From NCBI GenBank assembly GCA_951799405.1, contig OX637334.1, positions 4,092,001-4,156,000 of the forward strand: a stretch of DNA of 64,000 bases, written 5' to 3'. Below are positions 54,501 to 63,960 of the stretch, piece by piece; the stretch's first letter is position 1, and every line of letters starts with the position of its first letter. The translations under genes were made by a program, and so were the position numbers. The DNA comes from Agapetus fuscipes (lineage: Eukaryota > Arthropoda > Insecta > Trichoptera > Glossosomatidae). Below the pieces are notes generated by a model that saw only the letters and a list, made by a program, of their open reading frames with translations, was not told the DNA's origin and searched no databases.

Positions 54501-57500
54501 CAAAATACGACTTTGCCCCCATTCTAGCACATTATGTAAGTCTATTGTACCTGCAGTAGCTTATCTTGTTGGTGCAAAAAATGTATTTTTATAAAGAAAA
54601 AAATACTGGATTTATAATGCGTCGTAGATAGCTCAGTTGGTACAATGCTTAAGTTCAATGCCAGAGCGCTGCCTTAGTTCTTGTTTACCGTATACACCAT
54701 TGAGAAAATTTTACATGAGCAATGTTTGCATGTGTACTGGACCAATATGTCTTATAAAAACAAGAAATTCATTTAAAAAATATTTAAAAGAACTCTCACA
54801 TTATCGAGTTTTACAGTTTTTCTTAGCGCAGATTGTGTAGAATTTGATTCATAAGACAACTGCACGAAAAAGTCATATTTGACAAGATTGGCGTATACGG
54901 TAAACAAGAACTGGGGGAGCGAGAGGGCTAGATTTCAATCCACCATGAGGGTGGTAGAAATGATTTCACATTCCAATATTTATTTCAAACCCAAAATCTA
55001 AATACTGGCAAGGTTTACTCTGCCTTCACAAGAACTGAAAACCTGCCCCCTCTGGAGCAGGTTAACCCCCATTTTATGTGATGTGGTTGGCGTAAAGCTG
55101 GCCCCCTTACTTTGAAAATAAATAGGTTTCACACGCACATGCGACCCCTTGAGGGAAAATGTGCTAAGAAATTTCTCTATAGGCGTAGCAACAATGTAAG
55201 TTCTCCTACAGCAGTACACCAAATATCCGTTAAGCTTAATTAAGTTAATTTTAATTTGTAAATGCGTCAAATGACCGTAATTCCAGTTTGATTCAATTTA
55301 TAAACCTTGTAAATTTTATACAACTAAAACAAGATGAATCTTTATTCTTTTACAACACTATTTACTTTCACTTAAATTATTAGTATACTAATGTTTTCAA
55401 TCACTCACGATCATCATCAGGTACAAGGTTGTAAATCAGTGTTTTAATAGAATAAAGATTCATCTTGTTTTAGTTCTATTAAATTTACTAAGGATCAAAT
55501 ATGAATTTTCACAGTTGAATACACAAACCATGCAAAATACGATTTATTAACATTTATCCATGTGTGAGCGCGAAATTATGCGTGTCTGCTTGTGGGAATG
55601 CATTTAATATGAATCTCAAATGATACATATCCTTGCAGCTTAGATTTAGATTTATCCACTCCTTTGCAATGGCATGAATGACAGCATATTTTCTTTATCC
55701 GTAAGTGATGATTGTTTTTCTTGATTTTCCAGGTGCTGCAATACAATATCCCTGGAGGAAAGAAGAACAGGGGACTAGCGTTAGTTGTATCCTATAAGAT
55801 GCTGAACGAATCCAAGAACATGACTGTGGAAGACATCAGACTGGCCAACGTCATGGGCTGGTGTGTGGAGATGGTGAGCCAGTTCTACAATTTTATTACT
55901 TTAATAAAAAACTGTTCGATTCACATTTTTTAACTCTTTCAACTTCATGCCAGGTGATGGAGCCAATTTTTTATTTCACCAAAGGAAGTTAACCAAAGTT
56001 GCTGGTTTAAAGCTAAAAATTCTCTGCATGTGATGATTGTGCAATCCTTCAGTCACAAACCATTCAGGTTTAGTAACAGGAATAGGATTTCACAAAACTC
56101 AATGGTATGAGAAGTGTTCAAAGCTCTGGGTGTGGCCAATCACATTCTACACAATCTGAGCTAAGAAAAAAACATGAAACACAATAATGTGACAGTTGTT
56201 TTAAATATTTTGAAAATCAATTTCCAGTTTTCATAAGACACATTGGTCGAGTACACATAAAAACATTGCTCATGTGAAATTACCTCTGATGGACAAAGAC
56301 AAGCAAGCCCTAAGGGGACGAATCTGCGACTAGAACTGATGGAGAGGGGAAGGTGGAGGCAACTACTTGAAGAGGTCAAGACCCATACTGGGTTGTAGCT
56401 TTTGTACGTTTTATTATAATGACTCTTACAGTTCACCTTACCATTATTTTATCTCTTCTTCTCATTCTGCAGATTCCGGTCGTTTACAATCAACATACTT
56501 ATTTGGTCAATCCATTCTTTTCCTTTCACGCTTCTGACTTATATGAATGACTTTTCAGTTCCAAGGTTACCTGCTCATGTTGGACGACATAATGGACAAC
56601 TCCCTGAAGAGGCGAGGAGTGGACTGCTGGTACAGGGTGGACAACATTGGTCTCTCTGCCATCAACGACGCCGTGCTGGTGCAGTCAGCCATGTACTCCG
56701 TGCTCAAGAAGAACTTCCACAACAAGCCCTACTACCAGAATGTCTTGGAGATGTTCAATGAGGTTAGAAATGTAGCATTTTAACTCTCTCAGTTCTATGC
56801 CCTGAGTATAAAACATTGCGTAAAACTCATCTCACTTGAGTAAATTTAAATATGTATGGAAAATAAAACAGCTAGTAAATATGCGAGTATAAAACAGTTC
56901 ATGTCACTTATTTACGAGGCACGTCCAGAAAGTAAGTGTACTGGTACTCTCACAGCTGTAGGGAATACTTTTTCGACATGCTGGCAACACTGCCGCGTAG
57001 CCTGACCTCTCCCCTTCAAAACAAAACCAATCCGAGGTTAGTGTGTTGAAAACTCTTGACGCAGTAGCATCTCTTGCGAAAAATGTTGTATCTCCCGCCA
57101 AGTGCGAAATTCGCGCCGTCATTCGCTACCTCGTTGCGAAGGGAAAAGCTCCGGTTGAAATTTATAATGAGGTGAAAACTGTTTACGGTAATAAAGCTAT
57201 GAATCGTACGAGTGTGTACAAGTGGTGTAGCGAGTTTAAAATGGCCGTACTTCCGTGCATGACGATCAGAGGAGCGGAAGACCTTCAATTGTGACTGACG
57301 AACTTGTGGAAAAAATCGAGATTGCGGTCCGTGACGATCGCAGATTGACGTTAGATGAACTTTCTGCGATGTTTTCGCAAATCTCCAGATCCCTGATACA
57401 CGAAACAATCACAGAAACTCTCGGATATCGGAAATTCTCTGCGAGGTGGGTCCTAAAACAGCTGACAGAACAGCACAAGAATCGAGTGCAGAGCTCCAAA

Positions 57501-60500
57501 GAGTTTTTGGAACGCTACGAACTTGAAGGCGATGATTTTCTCTACTCTATTGTTACTGGAGACGAAACTTGGGTTGCCCACTACACGCCTGAAACTAAGA
57601 GGCAGTCTCAACAATGGCGTCACACCTTTTCACCCTCCGCCAAGAAATTCAAAACCACAATTTCAGCCAAAAAAATCATGGCATCCGTGTTTTGGGACCA
57701 TAAAGGCATAATTTTGATTGAATATCTGCCTCATGGGGAGACCATCAACGCGACCTGGCCCCTTCAGATTTCCATCTTTTCACTTCCCTTAACCCTTGGA
57801 GCGCCCCTAGTGGCGAAATCTTGTTACCTCTGTGTGCCAGCCATTTGCAGCAGTAATGCAGCAACACAGGTCATGTGTTTGATATCAAATATCTCGAAAG
57901 ATATAAAACTTACCTCATTTTGGATTATTGATTGTAAAAGCTAGTGAAATAATGCTTTTATTGGTATATAATTTACAAAAACAGCATCAGTCGTATATTT
58001 ACTACAAGGCATTATCTCTTATGAATCGGAAAAAAATCATAGTACTTTGGAAAAAGTCCTGTAATATAAAAGCAGTGACTTGAATTTAAGTTTTTCTGGA
58101 TTTATCATATCCTTAGATATATTGTGAACTTGATTACATAATAAAATGATTTTGGCTGATGAAGAAAAATGAAAAAAAACGAGTTTTACTATTGTCATTT
58201 TTTGGAGTATTTTCAAGGCCACATTATTGTCCGCGCACGTGACCTGTACTGGGTGTTTGAGATAGAATATGAGAAAAGTTAAGGCAAGCTATAATTCTTT
58301 ATAATAAAAAGTTTGTATATTGTTTATAAGGAATATTCTTTTCCTAATTTATTTTACAAAAATTTTACAAACCATGATGAGTCATCCCATGTCAAGAACC
58401 TGTACCTACCTGCAGCAGGTGTACATTTGGGTTGTCACGTAGGCCAAAAGCTGCGAGAATAATAGCAGGTAGGTGGATGTTTACAACTAGGGGTGCATCT
58501 TTGTGTAAACAAAACCTTCATTTTTTTGTGTACTTGGGAGTGTGTACAGTGTGGATAGGAAATGTTTTACACTTATTAAATTTTTCATTAGCAGCAAAGC
58601 AGGTAAAAAAAAAATTTAAGAAAATCTAAAAAGACGAAATACATACGAAATTCACCCTCAAACGTAATTTAATTTATGCCTCTTTCGAGTGCAATAGAAA
58701 AAAAAGACGAAATAATAAAAACACAATTTCAGAACAGATCTAGTCTGTATAAAACTTACTTTTGGCTTTGTGCACACTGTGTCATATTTTACCACTTACT
58801 AATTTTTAATGCATTACTTAACAAATATTTGACGGAAATACGTTTGGGCATACAAGGGTCAAAATGTTTCGAACCAGCCTGTACCTAAACCGCTCGGCCG
58901 GAAGCGCAGATCTGCGCTCTGACGGCTACCTACAAGTTTCGACAAGAATTTAGAAAAAAATACTCTAGCTTGCTTCTATTGTTGTATTTCAACGAAATGC
59001 TTACAAAATTATCTTCAAAACTGTGTATAAAACATATTCACGGTAGAATAAGAATATGAAGAAATAAAATATTCAAAAGTACCGTTGCTCTGACTAACAG
59101 TCAGTATCAAAGTTTATGTTGATTTATCAAATGATTTTACTTACTTATTCGTAATATTTTTATTCAATGCTATTAGGATAATGATCTAAATATAGAAAAT
59201 ATAGACTTTACTTACGTTTTTCAAATGATGTATTTATAATCCGTAAACTTTGAGGTCCAATGCACGTCCACTCACGGCGAAAACTTTCGAACTTTTGAAT
59301 ATTTTCCACAAGCCCTTCATAACCGAAATGAATGCCGTGATTTGATTAGTTGATGGCTTCACCCAATAGGAACATGTTGAGCGATTTTCAGTCTTATTGC
59401 TACACAAAAACTAAAGAAAAAAAATAAAAATCGCGATATGTCCTTCGAGCGCAGATCTGCGTTCCGGCGCTCTACGGGGACAGCGCAGATCTGCGTTCCG
59501 GCGTCCCAAGGGTTAAGGTACACATGGGTGGGAACAAGTTTTCAATGGACGAGGAGGTGAAGGGGGAGATGAAGAAGTGGGCGAAAGAGCTGGCGGGAGA
59601 CTTCTTTGAGGCAGGCATCAAAAAATTGATCCCGCGGCTCACCACTTGCATCGAGAGGGATGGTGACTACGTCGAAAAATAACTTACATATGTTCAAGTG
59701 TAACCAAGTATGTTTTTGTTTAATTCAATTTTTTTTTAACCCTACATAAATTGAGTACACTTACTTTCTGGATGTGCCTCGTAGTTTGAAGAAATTCACT
59801 CTCACTCTCTAAGTTTTGAGTTCGTACTACTACCGATGAGAGTAAATGTGTTTGGTTTATACTAAGGGCACTGATCCTATGTTGACATTCATTTTTCTAT
59901 TTTTTAATGAAAAATAATGTACAAGCTAACACCGGAGAGTGTCTTTCCAAAATCTATTGGCGTGGTCTATCAGAGCTGAAGTTTCCGGACATTTGCCCAT
60001 GCCTGCGATGAGCTTCTTCAGTGTAACAGACCACGGCAACAGATCCCAGAATAAGCTCTCCAGTGTCCAATGCCAGCTATGTAACCCTAAAACTCGTATT
60101 GCTTTAAGTTTAAAAAATCTAAATGAAAACCTGATTTGAAAGAGAACACTGAAACAAGGAGTACATTCCCTTGGATTCAAACCCCGGTATTTTGCTTAGA
60201 CAATAGAAGCTCTGTTTATTAAACCAATTGCCAGGAAAGAAATACAAGAAGTATTTATCTAATCTAAGCTGCAAGGATATATATCATTTAAGATTTATAT
60301 TAAATGCATTCCCACAAGCAGACATGTATAATTTCGCGCTAACACATGCCGCATGTGGACCTACATTATAAAAACCCAATCTCAAATGAACATAAGCCTT
60401 GCAACTCTTGCCGTCCTTCCCTGAAACAGGGCTGACATTGGCAAAGTGAACCATCTTCTACAGTATGGGTGTCTACAGTATTTATCATGTTAGATTTTAA

Positions 60501-62134
60501 TTGCCATAGTTATGTAGGTAATAAAAAAACTACTAACGGTGATAAGTCTCATCACCATATCTTATTGTTTTATTAAATCTATTTAAATTTGAAAATATCA
60601 GTCATTTCTGTGCCGAGCTCCCCTTTACAGAATGATGTACTCACTTCCCATTTAATGTAGTCCTAATGTAAATCAATATCAATTCTCTTTTCAATTTCTC
60701 ATAATGATTGAATTGAAGGCTCCTACTTGCCTTGACCTTCTACTCTTGAGTGTTGTTTTACATTCATTGCAATTCCTTCCAGATGTTGCTGAAGACATCC
60801 ATCGGTCAGTTCCTGGACCTGAACACCAGCAAAGGCGGCCGGCCCGACTTCTCCAAGTTCACCATGAAGATGTACAACTCCATAGTGAAGTACAAGACCT
60901 CCTACTACACCTTCCAGCTGCCCATCGGCCTGGCCATGCTCATGAGCGGCATAGGCGACCCCGAGATGCACCGCCAGGGGAAGACCATCCTGCTCGAGAT
61001 GGGGCAGTTCTTCCAGATACAGGTAATTAATTATATTCACAACACCATGGTGACTCGGGAGAGACACTAAAGAGGTTCATATGCTGTTAGTGGCTTGGGA
61101 ACTGCAGTAAAGAGGGGTCAAAGAGTGGAATATGGTTTGGGAACTGCAATAAAAGGGTCAAAGAGTGGAATATGGCTTTGGAACTGCAAAAAAGGTGTCA
61201 AAGAGAGGAATATGACTTGGGAACTGGAATAAAGGTGTCAAAAAGTGGAATATGGCTTGGGAACTTTCTAACGGTATCAAAGAGATGCATGTGGCTTTGT
61301 AACAAAGGGGTCAAAGAGAGGAATATGGCTTGGAACTACAATAATTATTTATTTAATTAATTTTATTAACGGACATGATTGTCCAATTACATAATTTTAT
61401 GACAAGGGGTCAAAGAGTGAAATATGGCTTGGAAACTGCAATAAAGGTGTCAAAGAGATGCATGTGGCTTGGGAACTGCACCAAAGGTGTCAAAGAGCCG
61501 CATGTGGCTTGGACACTACTCAAGGGGTCAAGGAGCCGTATGGCTTAGGAATTGTACTAAAGGTGTCAAAGACTTGTGTTGTATTGGACACTATACTTAG
61601 AGAGGGAAGAGAGACATATGTATGTGGTTCGAAAACTACACTAAAGAAGTCAAAGAGCCATATCTGACTGAGGAATTGAACTGAAGGATTAAAAATTGGT
61701 TCAATGGTGTCAGATGGTGGGGGATAATCCAAGTTCCAAAAGGAACCTAGAAGGTGTAAACATTGTGGTTCTAATAAATGGTTATTGTTTGTCCACAGGA
61801 TGACTTCTTGGATTGCTTTGGTGACCCCAAGGTGACAGGGAAAGTGGGAAGCGACATCCAGTCTGGCAAATGCTCCTGGCTTGCTGTGGTTGCTCTACAG
61901 AGAGCCAACAGTGCACAGAAGAAGATAATGGAGGATTACTATGGGAGCAGTGAGCCCGCAGCTGTGGAGAGGATCAAGGCCTTGTATGAGGAGCTCAGCC
62001 TGCCCAACACTTATGCCGTCTATGAGGAGGAGAGCTTCAACCTCATCAAGACCCACATACAGCAGATGTCCCGCGGCATGGTGCACTCCATGTTCTTCAA
62101 CATCATGGAGAAGATCTACAAGAGAGAGTGCTGA
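48540..62134 (+). CDS. FPPS: farnesyl diphosphate synthase, six exons
   Basis: Exons 48540-48727, 53047-53215, 55733-55873, 56559-56762, 60783-61022 and 61799-62134, all with GT-AG introns and matching phases; 425 residues. It condenses isopentenyl diphosphate with dimethylallyl then geranyl diphosphate to farnesyl diphosphate, the precursor of juvenile hormone, dolichol and prenyl groups. Motifs: YNIPGGKKNRG (123-133, IPP binding), first Asp-rich motif DDIMDNSLKRRG (175-186), KTSYYTFQLPIGLAM in exon 5, second Asp-rich motif DDFLD (315-319) followed by CFGDPKVTGKVGSDIQ and KCSW. The C-terminus is IYKREC. Residues 1 to ~75 precede the conserved core; the first 20 are rich in Arg and Ser, so mitochondrial targeting is possible. 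Oddities: the two positions before the first motif that are usually Phe-Phe are Tyr170-Leu171; intron 4 holds a mariner, intron 5 a minisatellite. The start is the only ATG giving the open first exon. Confidence 0.96.
48780..49235. other. FPPS intron 1, no element recognised
   Basis: A family L scrap follows at 49237-49305 and an M3 fragment at 49370-49462. Confidence 0.45.
49505..49595 (-). pseudogene. RTE-like LINE C-terminal scrap
   Basis: CATTCCGCTAGGAGTGGCCA and GCCTCCATTTCTTGC correspond to the WRQLCRGSGHP end seen at 6150-6280. Confidence 0.5.
49858..50355. repeat. tandem array (GATCAGGGACCACTTTGATT) split by an M1 element
   Basis: Units alternate TTTCGATCAGGGACCACTTT with GATCAAGGACTACTTAAGTA, combined period about 60 bp. 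At least two units lie on each side of the M1 copy at 49995-50241. Confidence 0.8.
49995..50241 (-). mobile_element. M1 inverted-repeat element
   Basis: 247 bp, ends CGCACGTTTAATAATAAAG on both strands, flanked by GTTT duplications (49991-49994 and 50242-50245). Inverted relative to 31557-31804. Confidence 0.85.
50356..51095. other. FPPS intron 1, mostly unrecognised
   Basis: 50575-50685 is a degraded S1 body fragment (CTTCTTGTGAAGGCTGA). The rest is AT-rich. Confidence 0.45.
51130..51495 (-). pseudogene. L2/CR1-like LINE C-terminus
   Basis: The minus strand reads HITPLLQKLHWLYFPDRVVY, then VYKAINGEAPSYLTDMI, then a shift to WNRLPPGVRKS...FRGALKTYLF. This is the complete C-terminal signature of L2-type proteins with damage. 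Confidence 0.75.
51650..51870 (-). pseudogene. second L2/CR1-like LINE C-terminus
   Basis: The minus strand reads RAFSLADPSGWNSLPLELRT, then RRLLRTHLFNRGFNT and a stop. Confidence 0.7.
51871..52370. other. FPPS intron 1, no element recognised
   Basis: AT-rich; nothing recognised. Confidence 0.45.
52375..52730 (+). mobile_element. S1 SINE with duplicated head segment
   Basis: TTGGTGGAATGCTTACATTC and TTGGTAGAATGCTTGCATTC occur ~60 bp apart, so part of the tRNA-like head is duplicated. The body is complete to GCTTAGTTGCATTTC. Confidence 0.75.
52808..53022 (+). mobile_element. S2 SINE with internal deletion
   Basis: Head TCCGTAGTCTAGTGGTTAAC and AATTGGAAGGTTGTGAAG, then a jump to GGTCACTAAAGGTTCATCC. 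The 3' end is ACAAAAACAGCGCTCAACAA with an (ATT)n tail. The B box is deleted. It lies 25 bp before exon 2 of FPPS. Confidence 0.75.
53230..53545. repeat. dispersed repeat and M3 fragment after exon 2
   Basis: 53235-53420 (AAATGTATGGAACATATGAT, AGAGTGATTTAGTTTTC) and 53450-53540 (GACGTTTGCCTGCTGAGAC). Confidence 0.45.
53887..54132 (-). mobile_element. family L repeat, young subfamily
   Basis: Nearly identical to 2239-2488. An S1 head fragment abuts its tail at 53815-53885. Confidence 0.85.
54133..54605. other. FPPS intron 2, no element recognised
   Basis: Nothing recognised. Confidence 0.45.
54612..55195 (+). mobile_element. S1 SINE interrupted by an M2 element
   Basis: S1 head to 54666 (GATAGCTCAGTTGGTACAA), M2 insertion 54667-54921, then the S1 B-box region and body 54922-55195. 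AGAG is duplicated on both sides of M2. Confidence 0.8.
54667..54921 (+). mobile_element. M2 inverted-repeat element inserted in S1
   Basis: 255 bp, ends CGCTGCCTTAGTTCTTG and (minus) CGCTCCCCCAGTTCTTG, 4-bp AGAG target duplication. Confidence 0.85.
55321..55486. mobile_element. short inverted-repeat element (AAACAAGATGAATC)
   Basis: Ends AACTAAAACAAGATGAATC / GATTCATCTTGTTTTAGTT, continuing TTTATTCTTTTA on one arm and TTTATTCTATTA on the other. 165 bp. Confidence 0.8.
55555..55657 (+). mobile_element. family L, 3' half
   Basis: From TGTGAGCGCGAAATTATG to the GCAGCTTAGATTTAGATTTA tail, 75 bp before exon 3 of FPPS. Confidence 0.75.
56136..56321. mobile_element. partial M2-related element in FPPS intron 3
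   Basis: CACATTCTACACAATCTGAG to (minus) TCCCCTTAGGGCTTGCTTG; the left arm is missing. Confidence 0.55.
57094..59682 (+). pseudogene. mariner transposase, broken
   Basis: The N-terminal DNA-binding region reads VIRYLVAKGKAPVEIYNEVK and SVYKWCSEFK. A one-base loss near 57238 shifts the frame, then DDQRSGRPSIVTDE follows. The catalytic region starts with VTGDETWVAHYTPETKR (first Asp). At about 57750 an internal deletion joins GETINA to DLAPSDF, removing the segment with the second catalytic Asp. The piggyBac-like element then splits the codon run at F-T-S-L / K-V-H-M. The C-terminus is intact from GGNKFSMDEEVK to the stop at 59680-59682. It cannot encode active transposase. Confidence 0.9.
57793..59512. 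mobile_element. piggyBac-like non-autonomous element
   Basis: Ends CCCTTGGAGCGCC and (minus) CCCTTGGGACGCC, flanked by TTAA on both sides (57789-57792 and 59513-59516). 1720 bp without a transposase ORF. The right half carries three palindromes GCGCAGATCTGCG at about 58907, 59453 and 59483. Removing it with one TTAA restores the surrounding mariner frame. Confidence 0.9.
59933..60075. repeat. foldback repeat (~145 bp)
   Basis: Left arm CCGGAGAGTGTCTTTCC with GGCGTGGTCTATCAGAGC and right arm (minus) CTGGAGAGCTTATTCTGG with GCCGTGGTCTGTTACAC are inverted. Other copies are at 10862-10990 and 37360-37485. Confidence 0.6.
60255..60480 (-). mobile_element. family L repeat, 5' end missing
   Basis: TAATC tail at the left, core intact, stops at CAGTATGGGTG. 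In FPPS intron 4. Confidence 0.8.
61070..61700 (+). repeat. ~40-bp minisatellite filling FPPS intron 5
   Basis: About 14 units of GGTGTCAAAGAG...ATGTGGCTTGGGAACTGCA...TAAA, with an unrelated ~70-bp AT-rich piece at 61340-61408. Confidence 0.85.
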
Positions 62135-62412
62135 TCTGCTCCATCGTGGAGAAGATCTACAAGAGAGTGCTGATCTGCTTCATCGTGGAGAAGATCTACA
62201 AGAGAGAGTGCTGATCTGCTCCATCGTGGAGAAGATCTACAAGAGAGAGTGCTGATCTGCTCCATCGTGGAGAAGATCTACAAGAGAGAGTGCTGATCTG
62301 CTCCATCGTGGAGAAGATCTACAAGAGAGAGTGCTGATCTGCTCCATCGTGGAGAAGATCTACAAGAGAGAGTGCTGATTCGCTCTATCTTAGAGAAGAT
62401 CTACAAGAGTGT
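62108..62412 (+). repeat. 41-bp minisatellite derived from the last FPPS codons
   Basis: GAGAAGATCTACAAGAG starts at 62108, 62149, 62188, 62229, 62270, 62311, 62352 and 62393. The first is coding, the other seven are in the 3' UTR. Period is 41 bp except one 39-bp unit. Each unit still spells EKIYKREC plus a stop when read in its own frame. Confidence 0.95.
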
Positions 62413-63360
62413 GTTGAATCTGTTTCATTGACTCGTTTATCACTGTTAATTTGTGTGTGTTTTTTATAATTATTATTTTCTATGCATGTTACGTATACGA
62501 GACATAGTTTTTAAGTAAGTATTGCTTTGAAATCCCTGGTGATGATGAAGTGCAGAGTTTCTATGGTGCTTTTAATGGTATTGTGTCTTTACATAAGCGC
62601 TTAGTAAGGTTGTTTACCTCGAGTATAATACATTGCGTCACCTCCCCTCAATCACTAAAATAGAAAAATGTATGGAACGTACCACAGCACCTACTTATTC
62701 TACTCAGCGTATGGTCAATCAAATCAAGACGCTAATTTTGACCAGTTTGTTTTAAAGGAAAACAACTCTGGTCGGAGTCCCGACAGATTCCCTCCGTGTT
62801 AATTTTGACCCTGGTTCAATACGTAATTATTCATAAAATAATGGGCCCGGATATGTTCGGTGAAGCCATTGAAAGCTGAGTTCAACACCTTCCTAATGAA
62901 TTATTTATTGATTGATTTTAATACCTTTTTTTAGTATGGGAAAAAATTGATAGCATTGCGTTCCTCTTCTCTCTTTACAAATTTATACAAAAAAAAACTG
63001 AAACTTCAGAGTAATACTTCCTTTGAGATGTGTGCCTCGTAGGTGAAATATTTTAAGTATAATACAGATCAGGAGCAAGCATGTTTCCTTATAGTATTAC
63101 TCTATTCATTATTCCAGCAGTACACCTGAATGAATGTCTCTAATGTATAAGCAATATGTTGTACGCGTGGATGGTGGAGTAAAGGTGCTCAACAAGTAAT
63201 AACTCATTCCAATGTTACCAACTGACAGTAACAAACTATGCGACGGTTCTCAAAGTCAAATCATACATGTGTAAGTCTATTGTATTGCAATAAAAATCAT
63301 GAATAGTCACGAGTTTTACTTCCATAAACTAAAAAAAGAAGGATGTAGGGATACACACAG
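62413..63360. other. FPPS 3' flank
   Basis: 62616-62700 is a dispersed repeat fragment (ATGTATGGAACGTACCAC). 62790-62850 resembles a SINE tail (TTTTGACCCTGGTTCAA). An AATAAA is at about 63290. No gene recognised. Confidence 0.4.
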
Positions 63361-63362
63361 TG

Positions 63363-63625
63363 TATATCGCCACCTTAAAGGTAAAACTAAATAAATGCAG
63401 ATTCACTGATTTGAGAAATCGTGGATTAAACTTTTTAAATGCGAGTAACTTCTCATAGTAAGCGAAATAATTTTATAATAAGGCAGTGCTCATGAAAATG
63501 TTCTACTCTACAGGATTTGTAGTGCTATCTCTCGTAGAAAATAGAAAAAAACGTGCATTTTTCTGAGTAAGATTCATATTATGTCACTTATTCAGTTTTA
63601 CCTTTGAGGTATCGATATATATCGA
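63363..63625 (+). mobile_element. M4 inverted-repeat element
   Basis: Left TATATCGCCACCTTAAAGG, right (minus) TATATCGATACCTCAAAGG, both followed by TAAAACT.AATAA. Confidence 0.75.
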
Positions 63626-63960
63626 GGAAATGGGAAAGCGAGGCCCGAGAAAAGTATGGCTTGATCCGACTGGTGAAGCAACTCTACAGAGGTTCTGGCC
63701 ACCGCAAGCGGAAGGGTAATAGAGTAACAGTCATATTTACAATACCAAAATAAAGCTTGTCAGGAGCTTGGTCTACCTCATTTTTCTCTATGCTGCTAAA
63801 ACACGGACCTACGCAACAGAAAGGAGACAACTTGATGCTTTTGATATGTGGTACTGAAGATGCATGCTCCGAGCCCCATGGACATCTAGATGCACCGATG
63901 AATTCATACCTAGGGAGTTACACTTAGATGGCTTGGTTCTAGAAAAGGTACTGTAGCCAG
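63626..63960 (+). pseudogene. RTE-like LINE remnants
   Basis: 63626-63720 reads KRGPRKVWLDPTGEA and RGSGHRKRKG, a LINE C-terminus. 63750-63960 reads LVRSLVYLIFLYAAKTRTYA, then DAFDMWY and MLRAPWTSRCTDEF, the LYG.ETW ... DAFEMWCWRRMLRIPW block. The order (C-terminus before the earlier block) shows two separate fragments. Confidence 0.65.

Larger units (their letters stand above)
56913..59783 (+). mobile_element. mariner transposon (defective) carrying a piggyBac-like insertion
   Basis: Terminal repeats CGAGGCACGTCCAGAAAG (from 56915) and, on the minus strand, CGAGGCACATCCAGAAAG (ending 59781), flanked by TA on both sides. Without the 1.72-kb insertion at 57793-59512 it is about 1.14 kb. It lies in intron 4 of FPPS in the same orientation as the gene. 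Confidence 0.92.

Noticed and set aside
58432..58888. Small frames inside the piggyBac-like element
   Set aside because: No DDE transposase or cysteine-rich piggyBac motif is visible; low-complexity, non-credible.
61941..62255. Second-frame plus ORF over the last FPPS exon
   Set aside because: It is an out-of-frame reading of the exon prolonged by the 41-bp repeat; the main frame has the DDFLD and GDP motifs.
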